DNA from: Anoplopoma fimbria | Taxonomy: Eukaryota; Chordata; Actinopteri; Perciformes; Anoplopomatidae | Reading direction: 5' to 3' | NCBI RefSeq assembly: GCF_027596085.1 | Contig: NC_072469.1 | Coordinates: 13,661,914 to 13,725,913 of the forward strand | DNA length: 64,000 nt | Part shown: piece after piece, positions 41,346 to 51,420 of the stretch | How the letters are laid out: every line of letters starts with the position of its first letter | How positions within the stretch are numbered: the stretch's first letter is position 1 | The notes under the pieces: generated by a model | The model's database searches: none | Told to the model about the DNA's origin: nothing | What the model saw: only the letters and a program-made list of their open reading frames with translations | Translations under genes and position numbers: made by a program

Positions 41346-41509
41346 CCATGTTATAGGACTTTTGAAATTTGGTTCATCTTGGATTAGGAAAGGACTTCAT
41401 TATTTACGCTCTGCTGATCTATTGCAGAATATTTTTTTCAGGCACTCCAATTATGGCATAATTTCACAGAAGTGCAGACTTAAAAAGCAGAAACTGAGTT
41501 TTATAAAAT

Positions 41510-42110
41510 CCAAAATTCGACCTTTTGGTTAAATACCAAACACTGTAAGTCTATCTCTAGATTGTACAATGCTCTCTTTTATGCTAAAAATGAAAACACC
41601 CTGTACATAAAAAAGTGGGCAAAGGAAAATGGGACTTTCTGAGGTTGCTTGGGGGAGGAGAGATTTGCAGTTTTCAATGGTCCTAAACTAAGTCCATAGA
41701 TTGAAAACACTGCTGGAAAAATAGAAGATATTTTAAGACCCACACCAGGAGACAAATCTGAGTTTAACATGTTGGAGACAATGTGGCTCAAGGGGTTTTA
41801 TATTGGAAAGGCGTTCACAAATCATTAAGCACGTATACATGTATACAAGACTCAAACACTCCTGAACTTGGATATTCTTTATCTGGGCCAACTTTTGTTT
41901 TTGAAACAGAGGAGGAATAAAAAGCTGCTGCAGGCCCTTTTGGAGGCAAGTAAAAAATATCAATCACTAGAAAACGGCTAAACCCAGTACCACCTACACT
42001 GAAAGATTGGTACAGAATCATTTTGGAAATATTGAAAATGGAAAAGTTGACTTATTCTTTGAGGATCCAAAAGACAAATTCTCTCAAATTTAGAATAAGT
42101 TGATAGAATA
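41510..42110 (+). mobile_element. Probable L1/Tx1-like LINE fragment (end of ORF2), decayed
   Basis: On the + strand, 41990-42085 reads PPTLKDWYRIILEILKMEKL followed by TYSLRIQKT. This resembles the C-terminal part of fish L1/Tx1 ORF2, where a W-x-x-x...LKLEKIRYSLR-type stretch occurs. Upstream, about 41550-41640, a fragment with YNALFYAKNENTLYIKKWAK resembles the region before it. Several stops and frame changes intervene. It lies between the two halves of a dispersed repeat. The class is a recall-based judgement. Confidence 0.45.
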
Positions 42111-42269
42111 TATAACCCTATATCGATTGATGCTCCGGGAAGAGAGGAGAGTTTTCCTGAGGACTATGGCTCACAGGTACTGCAGCTATTAAATACCTCT
42201 TTCTGTGCAAAATTCATATAAACAGGAAAGAATAGAAATTGGAAAAAATATATAGAATACATTTTAAAA

Positions 42270-42460
42270 ATAAGTTTGGTTCAACTTTTCATCTAGGATC
42301 ATCATCATCAGGTCAAAATTTTAAATATTCGATATTTAAGTTTATGTCCAAAGACCTAAAGCTTAGCTGTACTTCTGGATTTTTTTGCTTATTAGCAAAT
42401 GTTAGCGTGCTAACATGCTAAACTAAGATGTTGAACATGGTATACGTAGCCTGCTGAAGA
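42270..42460 (+). repeat. Dispersed repeat family A, right half of the interrupted copy
   Basis: It contains TTCAACTTTTCATCTAGG, ATCATCAGGTCAAAATTTTA, AGCTGTACTTCTGG and TTAGCAAATGTTAGCGTGCT followed by AACATGCTAAACTAAGATG. These continue the family sequence from the point where the left half ends. Confidence 0.65.
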
Positions 42461-42464
42461 TCGG

Positions 42465-44581
42465 CTTGGAAACATTGTCAGTACAGTTGTATATGTCCAT
42501 GTATACATTAATTTGGGAAAAACAAGCTTAATGAAATGATTGTGATACTTGCTGTCTAGTTCCTCCTGTTTCTTCCTGTCCTTACTTCCTCTTGTTACAG
42601 GCCTGTCATGATGGCATCTGTCTGTCTGTGCAAACACATCTGTGTACAAACGCTTGTAGGCACAGCAGCGCAAGGACAGTACATGATAGAAACAATCTGT
42701 GTACATGATCAGATTAGATGTGGGATCACCTTCCTGAACAAATTTGCATAGTAATGAGAAAAATCGGCAGGACAAGCTTTGTGTTTTAAGTGCTTCCTAC
42801 ATTCTTAGGATGATGGTGATGAATTCAATATTATCTTACTTCCTAGCATCAACTGCATTGATTTTCTTACAATTTTAGCCGTCTCCAAGTTCAAACAAGA
42901 CATGCTGCCCCCTTAGTATTCCTTCTTTTCCAGGTGGAATAAGACAAAGGGATATATTAAAGCAGATCTTGTTTTTGTGTGGAGTTACTTGGTGTCAGGT
43001 GACGTCTGCTGAATTATCTGTGACAAAAGGATTAAAGGCCTACTAGTTCTGCTTCTCCAGCTGTTCATACACACCTTTTTTTCCCCCTCATGTCCAACTG
43101 TAAACTTTCACATGGTAGAATGAATTGCCAAGCGTTGCCTTTACCCCAAACTCCCACTTTCTATAGCCACATAAAATGCCCAGAGGAACACACATCCCAC
43201 GGTTTTATTCCACTCCGTCTTCAGCCAAAGTCACAGTCAAACTGGAGTCAACTATCCACACAGAGAAGGAATATCTCCAGTTTTATGGAGTCGTAATGCG
43301 GTAGGGGTACTGTATAAATAATCTCCAAGCACAGAAACACTTCCAGCTGTGTAACAATATGCCAACTCCAGATTTCTCTTTTCTTCTCCGTCTTTTTTAA
43401 TGCATAAAGCATCTCTCTCAGATTGCTTTGCAAATGAATACAGAGCGTTTTTAATTTTATTGAGAAATTCTGTTGTTGAATATTACCCTTTTGTGACACC
43501 TCCAGATTGTTGTACTTAATGCTGATTATTATTACAGAGTGGAGTGCATGTATCAAACGTTGCAATTGAAAGTCGGGTCATAATGTGACATTTTAACTTC
43601 ACAGGCTGTTTTCAATTAGGCCCTTTGATGCATTCCTCTGTAATCTCTCCCTCCTTTTGATATAAAGATTCAGTATTGATATAAATGAAGGGAACTTTGC
43701 CTTTGTTTTTAAAGCCATACCTGTGGCTTTTGATTGATGGATGGAAACTGTACGGTAGGTTTATATAATATAGACTTGTTTAAAACCTCACTCTGAGGTT
43801 ATAGTTTCCCCAAAGACTTCAGCAGTATTTTGTATCAACACAGTCAGAGTGGCGATCCACTGAGTGGAAAAGCCTCATTCCCATTGGATAACCATGAAAC
43901 GTTATTTGTGAACAGGGGATGATAAAGTAAATCCAGGGCTTTTTTTCAGAGGCATCCTCATTGCCTTCGGCCAGGTTGCAGTGCTGGTCAGTGGAGGGGG
44001 AGATGAGAGGGGAGTCCCCCTTCATCTAGTAAAGATCCTGCCGTTTGGCAGCTTTCATGATCCACTGGCTGATCCTTCCAGGAAGTGGGGGGGGGGCAAT
44101 AAGGAGCCCCCCACAGAGCCCCAGCATGTACCACTGCTGCATGTTGAGCCCATATCAAAGGGGGCAGTCTGTCCCTTAGCCTGGGGGAGAGTGCGTCTGC
44201 TGTGAGTGACCAGAGAGACATGGGTAATAGGACAGCTTGTCACAGATTGTGCAGATGCCTGTATTTCTGACACTGTGTTTGCTTCTCTCCTTCCTGGGTT
44301 GTACAGTAACGACACCATCAAAAAAATCTTTTGCATTTCCAGTCATGATCTTGGCAGCTTTCATGAGAGACCACAGAAAGTCATGTAGCAATCTTAGTTA
44401 TTCCTTTTAGATCAAACATATTTAAGTCTGCAATCATACGGTGCTGCAATAATGGCAGTTATTGTTGATGTTGAAAATGTGGTAAGAGGGTTAGGGCTGA
44501 AATGGCAAGTTAAGGTTGTAAAGGCTAGCTAGTGTCAGTGCAAAATGTAATAAAACTGTTTCTTTTGTGATTCTGTTTCAG
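42465..44581. other. Last part of the candidate intron before znf438
   Basis: No supported exon. It includes a G run at about 44087-44096. The GC-richer stretch at 43981-44220 has open frames on both strands but no convincing splice sites. An upstream znf438 coding exon was looked for here and not found. Confidence 0.4.
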
Positions 44582-44609
44582 TTGGTAGCCAGTGAGTCCA
44601 GCCCTTCAG
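44582..44609 (+). other. znf438: Start of znf438 main exon, untranslated in the chosen model
   Basis: A pyrimidine-rich stretch with acceptor TTTCAG ends at 44581. Two further AG acceptors lie at 44591-44592 and 44608-44609, the second directly before the ATG at 44610. In the CDS frame TAG occurs at 44586, so the first acceptor makes these 28 bases 5' UTR. Either later acceptor would allow an upstream coding exon to read into the CDS. Confidence 0.55.
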
Positions 44610-47150
44610 ATGAAGAGCCTTCAGTTCCGGAGCATCGCCCCCAAGGCCCCGGCCGTGGTGCCCTCCCCCTCCCCTGCGGTCCTGTCCTGCCAGCCTCCCT
44701 CTGCCCTCCCTGAGGCTACCACCGCCTCCAGCCCCAAGTCCATCATTGTGCCCACCCAAAACTATGCTCTGATGCAAATAGCGGGTCAGGATGGCACGTT
44801 CTCTCTGGTGGCACTGCCCCCTTCTGTGGCCTCTCAGACACCACAGCAACAACAGCAACACGCCCAAAAGAACCTCAAGTTGCCCATTCCCAGATACCAG
44901 TCAGGGAGGAGCAAGGGGATGACAGATAAGGTCAAGTCACCACAACTCCCTGCTAGGGTGAAAACAGCCTCCAAGGTTGCTGTGACAGCGCAAACCAGGT
45001 CAGCTGTTGGTGTGGCATCAACCGTGATGAAGAAAAAACAACAACAGGAGAGCATGAACACAAAGGAAACCGTAGTGCCCAAAGAGGAGCCTTCAGAGCA
45101 GGTAATTCTGATTGACTCAGCCTCCTCTGACATCTCTGTCACTGCTCTACTCCCAGACAATGCTGTCCTGTACCCAGGTTCTCAGTTAGAGCGAGCACAA
45201 GAGGGCTCTGAAAGACCTACTACAACTAGTCTTATTCAGAGTCTCCAGTACCCCCCTGCTGCTGTCAAAGGCTCCCCAGGCAAATCTCAGGAGGAAAGTA
45301 AGACTACGCTGAGGCTGTGCCAATCTAAGTCAGCTGCAGCCCAGCCCCAGAGCAGTATCACTGTCCTGTCCTCGGCCATCTTTAGCAAAGCAGTCCAGAT
45401 TATCCCCTCCCCACCAAAAGGTAAATTGCCCATTCTTCCCTACTCTAAAATGAAGAGCACCCTCATCCCAGCTGCCAAGATCAGCAATTTGTCCCCAGAG
45501 AAGAAGGGTTTATCTTGCCCGACTGGACTCACCAGCCCCTTAGATCCTACATCCAAGACCCTTGAGACAGCTGACGCCTTGGGTCATAAGCAGGTGCCAA
45601 AATCCACTCTACAGCCTCAGGCCAAGACCACACTCATGCCCGTGTTGGGAACTCTCCAGAAACCACCTGGCAAGAAGAGGGGGAGGAAGAGAAAGACCAT
45701 GGAAGACATCTTGGCATTTGAGGCCAGAAAGAAGAGGTCTTTGTCTTTCTTCCGTAGAAGGGTCCCAGAGAAACCACCAGCAGTTGTGCCAGGCTCCAAA
45801 CAAAAGGAAGTTGACATTTCAAAGAAGTACCGCAGCATCCGACCCAAGCCAATGTTGGTTATGGAGACAGTTCCCCAACTGGTTAGTTTGCCTGCCATTA
45901 CCCCCGATAGCCAAGAACAGGAGCTTGTTCTTGGTCATCAGCTCCCCACCACTACCACAACCAAGGCCCTGGACTGTCCTCCCCAACCAGCCCCAGTAAC
46001 CCTCCACCTGAGAGGTGCCTCCCATTCACGAGTGTTCATCGGCAGCCGTCCGCTCCATCGTTGCCCTACCTGCAGCCGCTGTTTTCAATTCAAGCATCAC
46101 CTCCAGAGCCACATGAACAGCCACACTAACAGTCGGCCCTACATCTGCCCAGTCTGCCGCAAAGCGTACGCTCACTCTGGCAGCCTGAGCACCCACATGA
46201 AGCTTCACCATTCTGAGGTACGCCCACGTCGGTCTCTGAGCTGCGAGTTCTGTGAGAAAGCGTTTGGATATGTGGGGGTTTACTTTAGTCATTTGAGAGA
46301 GGTCCACAAGGTGGTGCTGACCGTGGAGCCGTCCATCAGCCAACATGAGGATGACCTGTCTGTGGAGGGGTGAGATAATTGATTTAGCACCTACTTTATT
46401 GTGACCTTTACCTTATAGCAAGTTCTATGCTGAGATGTCAACATATAAATTGAATGGCTAAATATATTGATTAATGACCTGACTAGGCAACTTTCTCCAC
46501 ACATCATAACAAAGTTGTAAAAAAGCATTGTTTTTTTTTTTTTCCCCACCAGGGCCAACTCTCCAGAGCCGTCAGATGAGCAGGATCGCGAGGACCCCGT
46601 GGAGCTGCAAATTAAATGTGGCCGCTGCCAGGCCATCACTCCTACCTTTGCTGACATGAAGATGCACTTGCTACATGTGCATGGGGAGGAGGTCCAGGTT
46701 CCACTTCACGATGGCCAATCGGTGCGGGTTGGCCGTGAGGCTGAGAATGAGCTAGTAAAGCATGCTGCCCACTACTGGCGACAGCTCAACGAGAAGCGCA
46801 ACCTGGTCAAGTGCGGCAGCTGCGACGAGGAGTTTGTCTCCTTTTCCAAGCTTAAAAGGCATATCATGTCCCACCACCATGGAAGGGAGGGGGAGGACAG
46901 CGAGACCCTCTCATCACCAGATAGGAGTGGAAGCCTTGGGGTCCTTGCAGCAGGTGCTGCCTTTAACTGTGTGCTTTGCAGCGCGGTGTTGGACACTAAA
47001 GAGGGAGTTATGGAGCACTGGAGGAGTCACCACCACTGTGAGCAGCCCAGCCTTCTGTGGGATGCACTGAGCTCCTACTCTGGCCAGGAAGAGGCTGAGG
47101 CGGACGGGGACCTGGACACTCCTGCTCCAAGCCCACACTATCCAGCCTAG
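44610..47150 (+). CDS. znf438: Zinc finger protein 438 (C2H2), two coding exons
   Basis: The CDS joins 44610-46369 and 46553-47150 (2358 nt, 785 residues plus TAG). In mammals ZNF438 is a nuclear C2H2 protein described as a transcriptional repressor; that role is inferred here from orthology. Recognition rests on conserved blocks: NYALMQIAGQDGTFSLVALP at residues 51-70, NLKLPIPRY at 88-96, KGKLPI at 270-275 and KKYRSIRPKP at 405-414. Six fingers are visible: C485/C488/H501/H505, C513/C516/H529/H533, C545/C548/H561/H566, C609/C612/H625/H630, C674/C677/H690/H694 and C726/C729/H742/H746. A basic stretch at 355-362 followed by RRR at 382-384 looks like a nuclear localisation signal, and a short glutamine run lies at 79-83. 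The long region between is proline/serine-rich and probably disordered. The start chosen is the first ATG after the acceptor at 44580-44581, because TAG at 44586 closes that frame. Residues just upstream of this ATG still resemble the mammalian protein, so an earlier coding exon is possible. Confidence 0.93.
46370..46552 (+). other. znf438: znf438 intron between the two coding exons
   Basis: The intron is 183 bp. The donor is GAGGG|GTGAGA at 46370 and the acceptor is a long T tract followed by CCCCACCAG ending at 46552. It splits a glycine codon after two bases (residue 587), and joining restores one frame into ANSPEPSDEQ, which leads to the fourth finger. A TGA at 46371-46373 overlaps the donor. 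A transcript retaining the intron would therefore stop at once, leaving a 587-residue protein with only the first three fingers. Confidence 0.88.
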
Positions 47151-48239
47151 CTTTAGATGGGCATTGAGCCCTTTATGGTGACTCCTTCTCACACACACTT
47201 AGTCCTAACAATCAGCATCACAGGGATGGGGAGTTTCTCTTATGTCTTTTATCACTAGTTTAATCTCTCACCAGTTGAGTCATTTGCCTTGGTCCAAAAA
47301 GAAAAGAATATGGTAAAAGGATATCGGGCCAATGGGGGAAATTGATCTTTGTGTTACAAATCATAAGTGATATTCTCTAAAGGTCAGAGAATCGAATTTG
47401 CTAGATAATATTATTTTTCATGTTATTTTCATTGCACTGTTTTGTTTTCGGACATGTGGTTTGGAGTTATGTATTTAATATCCTATTGGATTCTTTTTTT
47501 CTACTGCTTATTTAAATCGAGTTAAAAGGGTAATTTATGACATAGCTGACACAGTAATACTGTCAAAGGGTAATGTCTCCCAAATTCTTACCTCCTATGG
47601 TATCTAGCCATGCAGATAATGTAGTTCTGCTTCATTCTTTAGACCCATAGGAAGCTGCTTTAGCACTGGATATTTCACTTACGCTCACATCAAGTCGTTA
47701 TACCAATAAAGCCTTGCGTGACCATGTGATGATGTGGGGCGTATGGCCCAGTATGAAGCCCCTATGATATCAAGCCATCTGTTCCTTCTATTTTAAGTAA
47801 ACTGATAGCAGGTCAATTTGGCTTGTCGCTTGTAGCTTAATAAACTGAGGGTTGCAGCTTAGTCAAACTTCGCTATCTGTTTTTCTTACGGACAGATTCA
47901 TGCCAAAACTACTGCTAGACAGGTGAATAGACCGGCTAACTTAAGATGGGTGTTTTTTGCTTTTTGCTGGGCTCTAAGCTCTCTGCTCTTGGAGTCATGC
48001 AACTTCGGCAGTGAGAAATCGTTAAGTGGTAGGTGACTGGGGTTAATTAATCGGGCAGGGCCTTAGTGGAAAGCTGCTACTGTATGATAGCTTTTGTTTG
48101 AATTGTTCGAGGCACACTTGAGGCTGTGGTAGCTTAGGTTGGGTTAGGTAAGGTCTGCCGTAGTTTGTTAGTTGTTACAGCATTCTCCCGGCTGTGTATT
48201 GATTCTGTGTGTTACACTTCTAATCAGTGTTTTTTAAAG
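47151..48239 (+). other. znf438: znf438 3' UTR and flank with early poly(A) signals
   Basis: No open frame is supported here. AATAAA occurs at 47705-47710, followed by a GT-rich stretch (GTGATGATGTGGGG), and again at 47839-47844. Either would give a 3' UTR of about 0.6-0.7 kb. The next segment is a transposon relic, which argues for termination before it, although a much longer UTR ending near 51390 cannot be excluded. Confidence 0.5.
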
Positions 48240-49340
48240 GTTCTGCCATTCCGAATGTTTTAGATTGCAGATGTTTTCGGGTAGTAGCACAGGGGGTCCT
48301 TGTTTGTGTCAATAGACCTCAAGGGTGCCTATTTTCACAGGCCTAATGCACCACACCAAATTCAGATCCTGAAGTTGCCCTTACTATGGCAGGTTTAATA
48401 ATTTAAAGTGATGCCCTTTGGTCCCTCGGGGTCTTAACTTATGTCGCCTTCATATATGGGTCAATGGGCTGCACTTGGATACCAAGTGGAACCTGGAATG
48501 GAACACCAAGGTGTCAAGCTTATGTTGCTAGACATTGAGGCCTTGGAGGGGGGGACATGTGTCCGATCAATGTGGTTCCTTTGGAAGTGACCATTTAAGC
48601 TGAGTGGTTGTGGAGACACACACCTCTCATTGGGCTGCGGCGCTGTGGAAACTTTTTTGTCCCAAGCGGTGCAAAACCCAAGATGAGGTACCAGAGAGCT
48701 GCTCAGTGGCCATTATTTGCATTTCCTGGAGTCATAGTTTGATGGTGGTACACAATCTGGTCAGTTAGTTATTGCAGGGTGCACAAAGGCATACCCAGAG
48801 CAACTGGGTGAACTCCACGCCCTGTAGGTGAGCCAGATGTGCATGCATTGGTACCAGGGTGGTTCAGGGGTTCCTTTATTACCGAATCCATCCTCCCCAC
48901 CAAAGAGTGCCTCTCTCACAAGTAAACCAAGCCATCAAGTTGGCAATATTCAGTCCAACAGCTTCATCTGAGGGGGCAAAGAAGCCATCAAAGCATTTGT
49001 GCCTGGTTCGGGCACTCAAGGTATATGTGGAGGCCTCTGCCAATTCATGACGACACACTTTTTGTTTGCTATGGGGGTTGTAAAACTGGTGAACCTCTGT
49101 CAAAACAGAGACTTCCTTATTAGTTGTGGATATGATTCTACACACTGCCTGTACCAAGTAATGTGAAGTGCCAATCTAATCGGCATGTGTCCACGTCTTG
49201 GGCAGCCTTGAAAGGGGTCTAACAGAAATGTGTGCTGCTGCAACCTGGCAGTCTTCATGTAACTTCGCTCACTATTCGGTGGCTGCTCATCATGCTATGT
49301 CAACGGCAATCCTGTCAGCGGCTTCCATTCCTAAGTGGGG
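48240..49340 (+). mobile_element. Decayed DIRS-type (tyrosine recombinase) retrotransposon fragment
   Basis: Three parts of a DIRS polyprotein are readable in order on the + strand. The reverse transcriptase motif FVSIDLKGAYFHR lies at 48303-48341 and FKVMPFGP at 48402-48425. The same frame, through stop codons, gives an RNase H-like start, YMGQWAALGYQVEPG, ending near 48495. A tyrosine recombinase region follows: CLVRALKVYVEA within 48859-49050, FVCYGGCKTGEPLSKQRL at about 49061-49114 after a frameshift, STSWAALKGV near 49190, and a C-terminal stretch CAAATWQSSCNFAHYS at about 49231-49278. Several stops and frameshifts, and an apparent deletion of most of the reverse transcriptase after the PFG motif, show it is dead. 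No terminal repeats were recognised. Confidence 0.75.
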
Positions 49341-49344
49341 TTAG

Positions 49345-51420
49345 CATTTTTTGTGACCTTGCTGGTATAATTCATACAGTGCTAAAGCACCGCCGTCTGC
49401 TGGTCAGGAAGAATGAAATAGAACAAGAGCTACAAATGTAGTGTGTGGGAACAGATTCCGTAATGGCGTTAGGGTTTTATACTGGGCCATGCGCCCTAGG
49501 TCATCTCATCATCACAGGTAACTTTGTTGGTATGACAACTTGTCCGGAGCATATGTGAGTCTGATGGGGATCCAGAATTCATAGAACCCTTGTTACATTT
49601 ATAAATCTCGTTTTATGAGCTCAGTTTTCGAGATATCTATGCTGAGATTTTTGTCTCTACTCCAATAAAAAAATAAATTTTATACCTTTATTTTACAATA
49701 TTGTGGAAACAGTATCCCTTTCACTCTATGGATTATCCAGAGGAATCTTTTTTTAAACCACCACAAACAAAATTATGTTCACCTCCATTTCATAGGGCCT
49801 GAGGAAGAATTCTCAAAGATCTCCATGTCCATGGCTAGATAGCACTAGAGGAAAGTGAGAAAATTATATATTTTTTTAATTTGGGTGGATTGATCCTTTT
49901 TAAAAATACTGAGAAATGTAAATCTCATAACAAGGGCACACTGTCTACTGGAACACTGGCTGACAATTAATCTATTGGCCTTGTATTATTACAGTTTAAA
50001 ATAAATCAGTATGTGTACACAATCCTTTAATGTAATATTGCTCCTATTACGGAAGATCAATATTTCAGTTATGACTTGAACTTTCACAGTCCGATTTAAG
50101 GACAGTATTAGGGTCCTCTGACAACCCGGACCCATGAAGGAACACTTTCCTAACCAGCACCCAAGTGACATCCTTGTGGCCTTCTGAAAAAGAGAACTGT
50201 GTTCATACGTAGTGTGGCTTACCGTCAGTATGGTCCTCTGTAGGCCAAGTTCTATCTCCTTGACTTGTTGATTAATGCCAATTTGTTTATTCTGTGATAT
50301 GCCAAGGGTCTTTTCACACTAGTGATTGTAGAAGTGAGTTTTGCATTAAGCTTTTTAACCACTGACAGAATACTTTTTGTTGACTTAGTAAATACTGTAC
50401 GCAAAGGAAACCATCGAATTGCCTACCTGTTGTTGCCAGCTCATGTACGCACCTGTGGAATTGTGTGCACCCAGACTCTATTATTAGAGTTAATATAAAC
50501 TGTTGTCAAGTCCAGAAAATATGCTATTTTATACTCTAGATTAATACAGAGGTCTTTTAGTATATTTATGCTTGTTGTTGGTCCTAAAAGAACCAGCACT
50601 GAGACTTTTATTATGTTTGCTTCTTCTAAGTTGGGGGATGCTTAATGTCTTGTTTCTCGATGGGAGGCCATTACTACATGGCAAGTATCTCTGCTAACAT
50701 TTGTCTGTGTTTATCTTTCATATGAAGAAAAAAAACTTCACAGGGTCAAGTGAATGTACCTGAATGTTTTCAAAACCCTACCAAAAGTATATATATATAT
50801 GCTATATAGACTTATTCCATAGATAGATTATATAGATATATTGAGAAAAAATACATATATATATTTACATAGAGTAACTAGTGAATCAGCTGCTGTGTTC
50901 TGTCATAGTGGAGGACTGAAACAAGAGATGAATATATCATTGCCAACACTGGCAACAAAAGCCATGCAGAGCTGTCCTTATGTGTCTGACACAAAACGTA
51001 GGACTGTGAATGAAGGGCAAAGCACTGATGTGTACATGTCGCACTGAGTGGGTCATCTACAGTATAGTGTACTACTGTTTGTTGAATGCCATGTTTGAGT
51101 GTTCATCAGTGAACTGTCCTTTGTTTTCAAGCCTTCAACACAAACCAGGAAGTGACAGAATTAAGGGTCAGACTCTTCTCTCCTCAGTTAGATGAGCAAC
51201 ATACATGACTGTCACTGTCAGCACAAGTCGGAAAGTGAAAAATCCCACATTAGGTGATGTGATGTGTTTGACTCACTTTATATGTTGATTGTGTCCCAAA
51301 AAAAAAAAAGACTGAAAGTGTTTGTGTTTGTGACTGTTTGTGTTCCTGAAGAACCTGATGTTTATGAGAATAAAGTTATGCTTTGTTGAGGACATTGTGA
51401 CTGTACTGTGTTTATGTGTC
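49345..51420 (+). other. AT-rich 3' flank with a distal poly(A) signal
   Basis: No gene is supported. A short TA run sits near 50788-50798 and AT-rich sequence continues to 50870. A poly(A) signal AATAAA at 51369-51374 is followed by a T/GT-rich stretch to 51420, the usual layout of a cleavage site. If znf438 has a long 3' UTR, this is its best distal end. Confidence 0.35.

Noticed and set aside
44592..44609. GTG at 44592 as the znf438 start
   Set aside because: GTG initiation is not expected in a vertebrate gene, and an ATG follows six codons later. The upstream residues are better explained by a splice junction.
45562..46346. Open frames on other frames and the opposite strand within znf438
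   Set aside because: They overlap the conserved zinc-finger exon and show no independent motif. They are shadows of a GC-rich coding exon.
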